DNA of 64,000 bases. It comes from Actinomadura madurae. Lineage in GTDB: Bacteria; Actinomycetota; Actinomycetes; Streptosporangiales; Streptosporangiaceae. How positions within the stretch are numbered: position 1 is the first letter of the stretch; each line of letters opens with the position of its first letter. A program made the translations under genes and the position numbers. Location of the stretch: positions 62,001-126,000 of the forward strand of contig NZ_FOVH01000020.1 in assembly GCF_900115095.1 (NCBI RefSeq), written 5' to 3'. The notes beneath the pieces were generated by a model. That model was given only the letters and a program-made list of their open reading frames with translations, ran no database searches and was not told the origin of the DNA. Below are positions 47,947 to 58,257 of the stretch, in pieces.

Positions 47947-48056
47947 GCGAACGACGCTAGGAAAACGTGCGGCCCATCGTCCGACGGGACGTCGTTCGTT
48001 CGACTCTCCTACTAGGTGCCGGTCGATCGTTCGGCCTGAGACGCGGTTATCGTCGA

Positions 48057-48548
48057 TCAGCTGTACGGCGTTCGGCTCTCGGGCGGCCCTGCCGACGGAA
48101 GTTCGGACTGCTCCACCGGCTGGACGTAGTCGTACACGACGATGGTCCGGACGTCCACGTACTCCTTGCGGCGGGCCAGCCGGTCGAGGACGAAGTCGCG
48201 CAGGTAGGCGGTGCTCGACACGGCCACGTGGACGAGCAGGTCCTCGTTCCCCGTGACGACGAAGACGCCGATCGTCTCGGGCATCGACGCCATGCTGTCG
48301 CGGGCGGACTCGATGGCCTCGCGCGACTGCGGCCGGATCCTGATCGAGATCAGCGCCTGGACTCCGCGCCCCAGCCGCTCCAGGTCGACGGCCGCGTGGA
48401 CGCCGGTGATGACGCCCCGGGCGCGCAGCGCCCTCGTGCGCTCAAGGGCGGTGGACGGCGCGATCCCCACCGCCTCGGCCAGTTCCCGGTTGGTCTGCCG
48501 CCCGTCCCGCTGCAGGCGCCGCAGGATCGCCTGGTCGATCGCGTCCAC
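48057..48548 (-). CDS. Lrp/AsnC-family regulator
   Basis: Feast/famine regulator of 163 residues: HTH domain at the N terminus (VDAIDQAILRRLQRDGRQTN then RELAEAVGIAPSTALERTRAL), linker, and RAM effector domain (about 70-145, VFVVTGNEDLLVHVAVSST). The start chosen is GTG 48548 with GGAAGG upstream, immediately before the HTH; the frame stays open further upstream but the extra residues look non-coding. The downstream EamA permease is a common partner, suggesting amino-acid-controlled export. Confidence 0.9.
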   Translation of the reverse strand: MDAIDQAILRRLQRDGRQTNRELAEAVGIAPSTALERTRALRARGVITGVHAAVDLERLGRGVQALISIRIRPQSREAIESARDSMASMPETIGVFVVTGNEDLLVHVAVSSTAYLRDFVLDRLARRKEYVDVRTIVVYDYVQPVEQSELPSAGPPESRTPYS

Positions 48549-48643
48549 GTCCCCGCCTTCCGAACTCGCCGCCGGACGCCGAACTCCCGCGCGGAAAACG
48601 CGCCCGGACGTCCCGTACACCGAAGATTATTCGACGCCGCGGG

Positions 48644-49831
48644 TCACGGGCCACGGGTGCCGATCGCGGCGGCGAGCGCGAAGGCGCCGACCCCGAGCAG
48701 CGCCCCGGCCGCGCCCGCCGGGCCGAGGTCGAACAGCCGTCCGATCACCAGGTCCCCCGCGAACGCGAACATTCCGGCGCAGAACGCCAGGACGCCGTAG
48801 TACGAGCCGAAGCGCCCGGACGGCGCGTGCCGGGCGGCGCGCCGGAAGATCGCCGGCTGGATGAGGCCGTTCGCCACGCCGTTCAGGACGGCCGCGAGCA
48901 TCAGCGGGCCGGTCTGCGTCCCGTCCAGCGGCGCGAGGACGCAGAACGCCGCCGCCGCGCAGAGCAGCCCGAGGCGCAGCACCCACGGCCGCTCGCCCCG
49001 GCGCCCGGCGGCCACCAGCGGCTGGAGGGCCGCCGCGACCGCGGCCAGCACGCAGAAGCAGAGGGTCGCCGCCCCGGAGGTGAACCCGAGGAGCGGCACG
49101 GCGGTCATGATGTGGTTGGCGAGCAGCGTCGTGGGGGCGGTCATCAGCGCGAACAGCAGGAACGAGCGGTCGCCGAGCGCCGCCCGCGCTCCCGCGGCGA
49201 TGGCGCCGAACCGCGCGGGCTCCGGCCTCCCACCGGACCGGGGCAGGAGGAGGAACAGGCCGCCGGCGATCGCCCACAGGGAGGCGGCCGTGCCCGCCAG
49301 GGCCCCGAACCCCGGCCCGATGGTGACCAGGGCGAGCCCCAGGGGCGGGCCCGCGACCGTCGCGATGTGCTGGGTCGCGACGTAGGCGGCGAAGCCGCCG
49401 GACCTGCGGGCGGGGTCCACCCCGGCCAGCAGGCTCTGGGCGGCCGGGTTGTAGAGCGCCCCGCCCACGGCGAGGACCACGGCCGCGCACAGCAGCGCGC
49501 CGACCCCGTCGGCGGCGCCGAGCAGCGCGAAGCCCGCCGCGCGGACGGCGCAGGCGATCGCCCCGGTGCGCCGCGCGCCGATCGCGTCGGTGACCGCCCC
49601 GACGGGCAGCAGGAGCGCGAACTGCAGGCCGACCCGCACCCCGAGGACGAGCCCGACCGTTCCGGCCAGCAGCCCGAGGTCGTGCCGGAGATGCGCGACC
49701 AGGTGCGCCATCACCGAGAAGAACCCCAGGCAGGCGGCGAGCTGGATCGCGACGACGGTCACGACCACCCGGCGGCCGGAGGGGGCCCCGGCGGGCGCCG
49801 CGGCGGCGGGAGCGGGAGCGGCGACGGTCAT
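48644..49831 (-). CDS. MFS transporter
   Basis: Twelve-helix major facilitator of 395 residues. An Ala/Pro-rich cytoplasmic N terminus precedes helix 1 (VVTVVAIQLAACLGFFSVMA). The motif-A-like loop is VGAVTDAIGARRTGAIA, and DPARRSGGFAAYVATQHIATVAGPPLG resembles the MFS_1 helix 4-5 region. ATG 49831 is chosen because GAGAAGG precedes it; an in-frame GTG lies 21 nt upstream. It starts 24 nt after the end of the disrupted beta-lactamase, so the two may share a transcript. Substrate unknown. Confidence 0.87.
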   Translation of the reverse strand: MTVAAPAPAAAAPAGAPSGRRVVVTVVAIQLAACLGFFSVMAHLVAHLRHDLGLLAGTVGLVLGVRVGLQFALLLPVGAVTDAIGARRTGAIACAVRAAGFALLGAADGVGALLCAAVVLAVGGALYNPAAQSLLAGVDPARRSGGFAAYVATQHIATVAGPPLGLALVTIGPGFGALAGTAASLWAIAGGLFLLLPRSGGRPEPARFGAIAAGARAALGDRSFLLFALMTAPTTLLANHIMTAVPLLGFTSGAATLCFCVLAAVAAALQPLVAAGRRGERPWVLRLGLLCAAAAFCVLAPLDGTQTGPLMLAAVLNGVANGLIQPAIFRRAARHAPSGRFGSYYGVLAFCAGMFAFAGDLVIGRLFDLGPAGAAGALLGVGAFALAAAIGTRGP

Positions 49832-49855
49832 GGCCTTCTCACTTCGCGGCACGCC

Positions 49856-50781
49856 CTAGGCGAGGTCGGCGACGATCCGCCTGGTGGCCGCGGCGATCAG
49901 CGCGTCGTCGGGCCGCGCGTCACGGCCCGGCCGGTCGGACAGGACGGCCACGACGAGCGGGGCCGCACCGGGCGGCCACACGACCGCGATGTCGCGTTGG
50001 CCCTGCCGTAGTCGCCGGTTCCGGTCTTCTCCGCCGCCTTCCACCCTCCGGGCAGCCCGGCCCGGATGCGTTTGGCGCCGACTGCCGTGGTGCTGCGTTC
50101 GAGCCAGTCCTTGATCAGAGCGCGCTTGTCCGGGGGCAGCGCGGTCCCCAGCACGAGCCTGCGGTAATCCTCGGCGATCGCCCGCGGCGTGGTCGTGTCC
50201 CGCGGATCCCCTGGGCGGACCCTGTTCAGCTCGGGCTCGTAGTCGTCCATGCGGCTGACGCCGTCTCCCAGTTCGCGCAGGTAGGCGGTCAGCCCCGCCG
50301 GGCCGCCGATGTCGCGCATCAGCAGGTTGCCGGCCGTGCCGTCGCTGAAGCGGATGGCGGCGTCGCACAGCTGCCTGATGGTCATTCCGGTCGCGACGTG
50401 GTCCTCGGTGATCGGTGAGATGGAGTCGATGTCGGCCCGCGTGTAGGTGACGCGGTCCTCCAGGTGGGCGAGCGGATGGCGGTGCAGCACCGCCGCCGCG
50501 GCGAGCGTCTTGAAGGTGGAGCAGAACGCGAAGCGCTCGCCCGCCCTGTAGGCGACCGTGGCGCCGGTACCGGTCGCCACGGCGAACACGCCCAGGCGGG
50601 CGCCGTGCTCGCGTTCGAGCGCCGCGTAGCGGGAGACGTCCGCCGTCCGGGGCGCGGTGCTCTCCGGCGCCGTGGGCGTCGCGGAGGCCGGCCGGTCGTC
50701 CCCGCCGCATCCCGCCAGCGGCAGGAGCGCGGAGGCCACCAAAAGGGCGCGGCGCGACGGGCCGGGCTGCTCGAACGGCAT
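49856..50781 (-). pseudogene. Class A beta-lactamase, frameshifted near C terminus
   Basis: Serine beta-lactamase gene with all active-site motifs in the first frame: SxxK Ser88-Thr-Phe-Lys91, SDG at 146-148 (SDN variant), catalytic Glu182 in EPELN, and KTG at 252-254. The signal has twin arginines (SRRALL) and a lipobox LAGC (Cys25), so a Tat-exported lipoprotein. After GDYGRAN (codon 262, 49996) the frame should read DIAV but becomes ATSRS; family sequence (DIAVVWPPGA... to VADLA) resumes at 49993 in another frame and ends with TAG at 49856. Two extra bases, or one missing, explain it. If this is a sequencing error the intact protein would be about 307 residues. The unshifted product lacks the last strand and helix. 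Confidence 0.88.
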
Positions 50782-50950
50782 GCGGTGGCACCTGCTTCCC
50801 CCGGGAGGTGGTTCCGACGCCGCCCAGCAGACCAGAGTCGATCATGCGGTGTCCAATATGGATATCCACCCGGAACCGATAGGGAAGCCGATATCGAACC
50901 AGGTCGCACACCCTGGTCGGCCGGGCGCCACGCCCCTGGAACGGCAAGTG

Positions 50951-50990
50951 GCCCGCACCCCTCAGCGGGGCCGGGCCACAGGGTGCGGGC
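50951..50990. terminator. Hairpin terminator after rbpA
   Basis: Perfect 10-bp arms GCCCGCACCC (50951-50960) and GGGTGCGGGC (50981-50990), with an inner CCCC/GGGG that can extend the fold. Located just past the rbpA stop on the minus strand and between it and the beta-lactamase promoter region. The rest of 50782-50996 holds a TGGATATCCA palindrome (50859-50868) that may regulate the lactamase. Confidence 0.75.
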
Positions 50991-50996
50991 GCGTCG

Positions 50997-51368
50997 TCAG
51001 CGGGCCGCGGCCTGCATGGCCTGCTTGACGGCGGCGCGCTTCTCGCGCAGCTTGGCCAGCGCCTCCTCGAGGATGGCCTCGCCGTCCTCGTCGCTGCGGC
51101 GCTCCTTCACGTACGCGAGGTGCGTCTTGTACGGCTCGGTCTTCGGCGGGGCCGGAGGGTTGTCCGCGTCCTGCCCGGCGGGGAACCCGCAGCGCGGGCA
51201 GTCCCAGGTCTCGGGAACCGCGACGTCCGTCGCGAAGCTGGGGCGGGTCTCGTGCCGGTTGGCGCAGTAGAAGGTCACCCAGACGCGGGGGGCGGCGTCG
51301 CCGCGCTCCGCCTCTCCCATCGGACCGGCCCCGACACGGCTGCCCCGGATCGCGTTGCCACTACCCAC
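50997..51368 (-). CDS. rbpA: RNA polymerase-binding protein RbpA
   Basis: Actinobacterial RNA polymerase accessory protein of 123 residues that stabilises open complexes with group 1 and 2 sigma factors. The N-terminal tail has RGSRVGA, the core FYCANRHETRPSF and WDCPRCG keep the Cys/His/CxxC zinc set, and the C-terminal sigma-interaction helix reads YKTHLAYVKERRSDEDGEAI. The usual THWDML is replaced by THLAYV and the middle is diverged. GTG 51368 has GAGGAG upstream. It lies downstream of secG in the minus-strand housekeeping block. Confidence 0.88.
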   Translation of the reverse strand: MGSGNAIRGSRVGAGPMGEAERGDAAPRVWVTFYCANRHETRPSFATDVAVPETWDCPRCGFPAGQDADNPPAPPKTEPYKTHLAYVKERRSDEDGEAILEEALAKLREKRAAVKQAMQAAAR

Positions 51369-51449
51369 GGATTACTCCTCGCTTGGTGTTCCGCCGCCGC
51401 CCGTGACCTCCGAGGACGGCGCGGCGCTCGCATGTGTTGGACGGGCGGC

Positions 51450-51689
51450 TCAGACGCCCTTGTGCGTGAACAGCAGCCCGAGCACGATGATCGAGGCGAA
51501 CCAGACCACCCCGACCCCTACGGTCAGCCGGTCGAGGTTGCGCTCGACCACCGACGACCCGCCCAGGGACGACGAGACCCCGCCGCCGAACATGTCCGAC
51601 AGCCCGCCGCCCTTGCCCTTGTGCATCAGGACGAGGACCACCATCAGCAGGCTCGTGACGATGAGCACGATGGAAGATGCGATGATCAC
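51450..51689 (-). CDS. secG: Preprotein translocase subunit SecG
   Basis: Two-helix component of the SecYEG channel, 79 residues. Helix 1 is about 3-22, the cytoplasmic loop contains the conserved GGGLSDMFGGG, and helix 2 is about 56-75. The start is GTG (VIIASS) with GAAGAA upstream. It lies between tpiA and rbpA, as in many actinobacteria. The 137-nt gap to tpiA with a tandem TTGATCAG repeat suggests its own promoter. Confidence 0.95.
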   Translation of the reverse strand: MIIASSIVLIVTSLLMVVLVLMHKGKGGGLSDMFGGGVSSSLGGSSVVERNLDRLTVGVGVVWFASIIVLGLLFTHKGV

Positions 51690-51812
51690 GTTTCTTCAGC
51701 GCCTTGTCTGTAGTTCAGGACCTGGGGGCCGGGCCGGGCGGTTTACCCGTCAGCTACGAAGGGTACGACGAAGTGCCCGCTGGTTCGGCAAGAACCCCCA
51801 GTTCACGCAGAA

Positions 51813-51830
51813 TTGATCAGTTTTGATCAG
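51813..51830. repeat. Tandem TTGATCAG repeat between tpiA and secG
   Basis: Two copies of TTGATCAG, 10 nt apart (51813-51820 and 51823-51830), one helical turn. Each contains the TGATCA palindrome, and the second overlaps the tpiA stop. The AT-rich patch is unusual in this neighbourhood and may be a regulator site or promoter element of secG. Confidence 0.4.
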
Positions 51831-52636
51831 GCGGGCAGATCCCGGTACCGGCAGATTTTGACGAACTCTCCCGGGTCCAGGCTGGCACCACCGACCAGGG
51901 CGCCGTCCACATCGTCCTGCGCCATGATCCCGGCGACGTTGCCGCCCTTGACCGAACCGCCGTACAGGATACGCACTTCGTCGGCCACTCCGCCGTCGTA
52001 GAGCTCGGCGAGCCGCGTCCTGACGGCCGCGCAGACCTCCTGCGCGTCCTGCGGGGTGGCGACCTCGCCGGTGCCGATCGCCCAGACCGGCTCGTAGGCG
52101 ATCACGGTGCGCCGGACCTGCTCGGCGGTGATCTTCTCCAGCCCGCCGTCGAGCTGCTCGACGCAGTGCGGGACGTGGCCGCCGGCCTTGCGGACGTCCA
52201 GGCCCTCCCCGATGCACAGGATCGGGGAGATGTCGGCGGCGAGCGCGGCCCTGGCCTTGGCGTTGACGGTCGCGTCGTCCTCGGCGTGGTACTGGCGGCG
52301 CTCGGAGTGCCCGACGGTGACGTGGGAGCAGCCGAGCTTGGCCAGCATCTCGGCGGAGATCTCGCCGGTGTAGGCGCCGGAGGCGTGCTGGGAGACGTCC
52401 TGCGCGCCGTACTGGATCCCGAGCTTGTCCGCCTCGATCAGCGTCTGCGCCGAGCGGAGCGCGGTGAACGGCGGGAGCACGACGACGTCCACGGCGTCGT
52501 AGTCGGCGTCCTTGAGCGCGAACGCCATCTTCTGGATGAGCGCGATCGCCTCGAGGTGCGTCTTGTTCATCTTCCAGTTGCCGGCCATCAGCGGCTTGCG
52601 GCCGCTCTGCCTGCCGGACGGTGTCGCGGGGGCCAT
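51827..52636 (-). CDS. tpiA: Triosephosphate isomerase
   Basis: Glycolytic TIM barrel of 269 residues interconverting dihydroxyacetone phosphate and glyceraldehyde 3-phosphate. Catalytic Lys22 is in GNWKMNK, His110 in GHSERR, and Glu182 in AYEPVWAIGTG; phosphate-binding LYGGSVKGGN and GALVGGASL close the barrel. The N terminus carries about 13 extra residues before KPLMAGNWK. It follows pgk by 3 nt on the same strand, clearly co-transcribed with it. Confidence 0.98.
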   Translation of the reverse strand: MAPATPSGRQSGRKPLMAGNWKMNKTHLEAIALIQKMAFALKDADYDAVDVVVLPPFTALRSAQTLIEADKLGIQYGAQDVSQHASGAYTGEISAEMLAKLGCSHVTVGHSERRQYHAEDDATVNAKARAALAADISPILCIGEGLDVRKAGGHVPHCVEQLDGGLEKITAEQVRRTVIAYEPVWAIGTGEVATPQDAQEVCAAVRTRLAELYDGGVADEVRILYGGSVKGGNVAGIMAQDDVDGALVGGASLDPGEFVKICRYRDLPA

Positions 52637-52639
52637 CGG

Positions 52640-53827
<1,188 letters not shown>

Positions 53828-53855
53828 CGGGTTGCGATGTCCTTCCGTGCACGGC

Positions 53856-53893
53856 CGCGCCGTGGCCGCGGGTTCGTGCGCGGCCACGGCGCG
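53856..53893. terminator. 15-bp stem between gap and pgk
   Basis: Perfect inverted repeat CGCGCCGTGGCCGCG (53856-53870) / CGCGGCCACGGCGCG (53879-53893) with an 8-nt loop GGTTCGTG. It is the strongest hairpin noticed in the window and sits inside the glycolytic gene set. It could be a partial terminator, a 3' stabiliser of gap mRNA or a processing site. Confidence 0.75.
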
Positions 53894-53905
53894 GGTGGCG
53901 GTCGA

Positions 53906-54910
<1,005 letters not shown>

Positions 54911-55082
54911 GGAACGGCTCTCCTCGTACATCGTCAGCTACTGTCGATCCGGGGTTCTCCCCCACCTCAGACCCTATCCAATGACCCACGGGTAGCCCGA
55001 CACCGGTCGCGTGGGATTCCAGGGTGATCCACCGCTCCCCCGATGGGGGGATCGGGCACGATCATCACTACACTCCCCGACC

Positions 55083-55796
55083 ATGTGGCGCGGGTGCTTC
55101 GTCCTGTTCGTGGGACTTGTGGGGGCGATGTTGGCTCCTGCCGCTTCGGCGGCGCCGAAGCCCGCCAAGCCGGTGAGCAGGGCGGACCACATCGCCGCCG
55201 CGCTCCGCCGCGATCCCGTCTACGTGACCGACCACGCCCCGCGCGGCCTGCCCGCCGACGCGGCCGCACGGATCAAGGCGTCCGTCGCGCGGCTCGGCGT
55301 CCCCGCGTACGTGGCGGTGACGCCCACCTCCGGGCTGGGGGAGGACGACCCCACCGACTCCCTGGTGTCCCTGCTCCGGGACCGGCTGCGCAAGGACGGC
55401 GTGTACATCGTGGTCTCTCCGTCCAGCGGCTACGGCGAGGCGCGGCAGTTCGGCGGGGGACGGCGGCTCGCGGTCGACGACGCCTGGTGGGCCGCGAAGT
55501 TCGAGCTCCCCTATGACGCGAGCGCGGCCGAGATGATCGAGCGGTTCGTGGAGATCGCCCTGTCGGGCCGGGCCAGAGAACGCCGCGACCATCCGCGTCC
55601 GAGGCCCGAGTCCGAAGTCAGGAAGGCGCTGGACGCCGACGACGCGGCCGACCGGCGCGCGGCCTACATCGAATGGGGCGTGTTCAGTGCCGGGACGGCC
55701 CTCAGCGGAGGGACCATCCTCGCCCTGCTCATCGGCCACCGCGTCCGCCGCGCGAAACCGAAGAAGAAGAAGACACCGGCGAAGGGGCGCCGATGA
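55083..55796 (+). CDS. TPM-like membrane-anchored protein A
   Basis: Unrecognised protein of 237 residues. A signal peptide (about 1-23, ending ASA) is followed by an alpha/beta TPM-like domain (about 32-165). Its landmarks are IAAALRRDPVYVTD, LGVPAYVAVTPTSG and RLRKDGVYIVVSPSSG. One transmembrane helix (about 197-218) and a Lys/Arg-rich cytoplasmic tail follow, so the domain is extracytoplasmic. A TACACT box ends 8 nt before the ATG, indicating a leaderless mRNA. Genes B and C downstream repeat the same domain, with ATGA overlap to B. TPM domains occur in photosystem II repair protein TLP18.3 and phosphatases, but activity here is unknown. Confidence 0.75.
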   Translation: MWRGCFVLFVGLVGAMLAPAASAAPKPAKPVSRADHIAAALRRDPVYVTDHAPRGLPADAAARIKASVARLGVPAYVAVTPTSGLGEDDPTDSLVSLLRDRLRKDGVYIVVSPSSGYGEARQFGGGRRLAVDDAWWAAKFELPYDASAAEMIERFVEIALSGRARERRDHPRPRPESEVRKALDADDAADRRAAYIEWGVFSAGTALSGGTILALLIGHRVRRAKPKKKKTPAKGRR

Positions 55797-57064
55797 GACG
55801 GATCTGCCTTCTGCTCGCCGCCATCGTCCTCGCCGCGTGGCCCGCCGCGCGGCCGTCCGCCGCCTTCGCGGAGGAGCCGCCGCACGCCTACCACCGGCTG
55901 GACCGGGTCGGTGCGGCGCTCGCCAAGGACCCGCTGTTCGTCGACCCGGACGTCTCCGCGGCGCTCGGCGGGCCCGACCGCGCACGGCTCCACGCGGCCA
56001 TCGGCAGGACCGCGAAGCTGATCGGCACGCCGGTGTACGTCGTGGTGATCCCGAACCCGAGCGAATCGGAGTCGCAGGGCCGCGACAGGGCGTTCCTGCA
56101 CATGCTCCACGACCGTTCGGGCCGCGACGGGCTCTACCTGATGGTCAACGGGCGCGGATACCTGGAGTCGGTGGCCTTCCGCGTCCCCCGCCGGCTCCCC
56201 TACTCCTCCCTGGACGAGGACGATCCGGGCGGCTACGAGCCGGCCGACCCCGAACGCCCGTTCACCGGGCTCGCGGACCGGATCTCCCAGCGCCTGGACG
56301 GTTACGCCACGGCGCCCACGGCGTCGCCGGAAACGCCGGAGCTGTACTCCACCCCCGACCCGTTCGGGAAGGAGAACGAGCTGACGCCGGCCGACCCCGA
56401 GATCCAGGCTCCGCTCCTGACCGGCCTCCTCCTCGCCGGCCCGGCCGGCGCCGCGGTCCTGTACTGGCTCGGCATCGGCGTCCTCGCCCTCCTCGGCCGC
56501 CGCCGCGAGGGGACCGAGGTCCGGCGCCGTTCCTGGGCGAGCCGCACCCCGAGCATGCGCCGCCTCCGGCGCGAGGCGGCCAAGGAGGTGGCGCGGCTGA
56601 ACCGCCTGCTCGCCGCCACGGACGAGGGGCGCGGGCGCCGCTACGCCGTCTCCGCCTACGACGCCGCACAGATCCTCTACGACGACGCCAAGGACGACCA
56701 GGACAAGGCGATCGACCTGGTCGGCGCCATCGTCCTCGCCCGGCAGGGTCGCCTCGCGCTCGACCGGGACCTCGCGTCCCCGCCCTCGCCGTGCCTGGTC
56801 AACCCCCTCCACGGGGAATCCGCCCTCCGCAAGCGCGTCCGGAAGCTGGAGGAGCACGGCCTGCCCCGGGAATGCCCGCTCTGCAGGAACTGCCACGAGT
56901 TCGACAAGCGGTACGGCCTCGGCGAGCAGCACCTCCTCAAGATCCCCGGCCCGGACGGCCGCCGCCCCCACACCCTCGTCCCCGGAGTGTGGCAGGACAC
57001 GGCGTGGGGCAGCCGCGGCAAGAACTTCCTCCCCCGTGTGATGAGGTACCTCGGTGTTGACTGA
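55793..57064 (+). CDS. TPM-like membrane protein B with C-NPLHG/CxxC tail
   Basis: Protein of 423 residues: signal peptide (1-26), TPM-like domain (about 33-170; VGAALAKDPLFVDPDVSAAL, IGTPVYVVVIPNPSESE and RSGRDGLYLMV aligned with A), one or two membrane helices within 206-234, then a cytoplasmic part. The latter has a helical stretch (255-330, REAAKEVARLNRLLAATDEG) and a Cys module: Cys334 in CLVNPLHG and Cys361/Cys364/Cys367 in CPLCRNC, ending VWQDTAWGSRGKNFLPRVM. The Cys set looks like a zinc-ribbon. It overlaps A (ATGA) and C (11 nt). Function unknown. Confidence 0.75.
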   Translation: MRRICLLLAAIVLAAWPAARPSAAFAEEPPHAYHRLDRVGAALAKDPLFVDPDVSAALGGPDRARLHAAIGRTAKLIGTPVYVVVIPNPSESESQGRDRAFLHMLHDRSGRDGLYLMVNGRGYLESVAFRVPRRLPYSSLDEDDPGGYEPADPERPFTGLADRISQRLDGYATAPTASPETPELYSTPDPFGKENELTPADPEIQAPLLTGLLLAGPAGAAVLYWLGIGVLALLGRRREGTEVRRRSWASRTPSMRRLRREAAKEVARLNRLLAATDEGRGRRYAVSAYDAAQILYDDAKDDQDKAIDLVGAIVLARQGRLALDRDLASPPSPCLVNPLHGESALRKRVRKLEEHGLPRECPLCRNCHEFDKRYGLGEQHLLKIPGPDGRRPHTLVPGVWQDTAWGSRGKNFLPRVMRYLGVD

Positions 57065-58250
57065 ACCGTCCCCTGGCGAGCGGCTGGCCGCGTCCCTCCG
57101 CCGCTCCCCGATCCACGTCGACCCGTCCCTCGCCTCCGCGCTCCCCGCGGCGGAGCGCCGCAGGCTCCTCTCCAAGCTGAGGAAGGCGCCGACCCGGGTC
57201 TTCATCGTGCTGGTCCCCATGGTCAAGGGCGGCACGTGGACGGACGCCGACCAGCTCGCGACCGTCGTCCACGACCGCCTCGGCCGCGACGGCGTCTTCA
57301 TCACCTTCGACGACGACACCGAGAACCTGACGGCCCGGGAGTGGGGCGGCGACCACAGCGCCCGGGACGCCACCGGCGCCGTCACCATCGACCGCGCCAT
57401 GGACGACGCGCCGCTCGCGGCGAAGCTCGGCCGCGCCCTCGACCTGCTCATCTCCGGCACCGCCGCACGGGAGTACGACCGCCTCTCCGACGAGCTCGAC
57501 AAGCGCGTCAACGCACGCCGCAGCACGCGACCCGAGGCAGCCGAGGAGGAGGGCGACGGCTCACTCGTCCCGCTCGGCGCGGGGGTGGCCGGCTTGGCCG
57601 TCCTCGGCGTCGGCGGCTTCCTCCTGTGGCGCCGCCGCCGCATGCCGTCCGTCCGCCGCGAGGCCGAAGGCCTTCTCATGCCGCGCACGGTGTTCGCCAC
57701 GGCGAACCGCGCCACGGAGGACCAGCTCCGCGAGCAGGCCTCCCGCGAGGTCATCGCGTTCGGCGAGCTTCTGGACGAGACCACCGTCCCCACCACCGAC
57801 GAGCGGACCCGCACCCTGATGGCCACGGCCCTGGACGCCTACCAGGCCGCCGGGAAGACCCTCGACGCCGCGGAAGGCGTCCCCGACCTGGCCGGCGTCC
57901 TCGTCCTGCTCGACCAGGGCCGGGACGCGCTCGCCTCCGCCCGGTCCCTGGCGAACGGCAAGCCGGAGATCCCGCCGGTCCCCCTGTGCTTCTTCAACCC
58001 CCTCCACGGCGACGCCACGAACAAGCTCGACTGGCGCCCCGTCGGCTCCCGCGAGCGCCTCCGCGTCCAGACCTGCCGCCCGTGCGCCCGCGCCACCCGC
58101 GAAAAGCAGACCCCCGACGTCCTCACCGACCGCCGCGACGGCCGCAAGGTCCCCTACTACGAGGCCGACCCCGCCCAGAGCGTCTGGGCCGAGACCGGCT
58201 ACGGCCAGCTCCGCGAAGACCTGATCCCCCGGATCCTCAGAGGCGACTGA
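57054..58250 (+). CDS. TPM-like membrane protein C with C-NPLHG/CxxC tail
   Basis: Protein of 398 residues with the same N-domain (LAASLRRSPIHVDPSLASAL, TRVFIVLVPMVKGG, DRLGRDGVFITFDDD) but without a signal peptide. A single membrane helix (171-192) is flanked by WRRRRM on the cytoplasmic side. The tail repeats B: helical region 205-305, Cys312 in CFFNPLHG, Cys341/Cys344 in CRPC, then KVPYYEADPAQSVWAETGYG and LREDLIPRIL. GTG start, 11-nt overlap with B. If the helix runs outside-in, its N-domain is exported without a cleavable signal. Convergent with whiA (7 nt apart). Confidence 0.75.
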   Translation: MLTEPSPGERLAASLRRSPIHVDPSLASALPAAERRRLLSKLRKAPTRVFIVLVPMVKGGTWTDADQLATVVHDRLGRDGVFITFDDDTENLTAREWGGDHSARDATGAVTIDRAMDDAPLAAKLGRALDLLISGTAAREYDRLSDELDKRVNARRSTRPEAAEEEGDGSLVPLGAGVAGLAVLGVGGFLLWRRRRMPSVRREAEGLLMPRTVFATANRATEDQLREQASREVIAFGELLDETTVPTTDERTRTLMATALDAYQAAGKTLDAAEGVPDLAGVLVLLDQGRDALASARSLANGKPEIPPVPLCFFNPLHGDATNKLDWRPVGSRERLRVQTCRPCARATREKQTPDVLTDRRDGRKVPYYEADPAQSVWAETGYGQLREDLIPRILRGD

Positions 58251-58257
58251 CCCGGAC

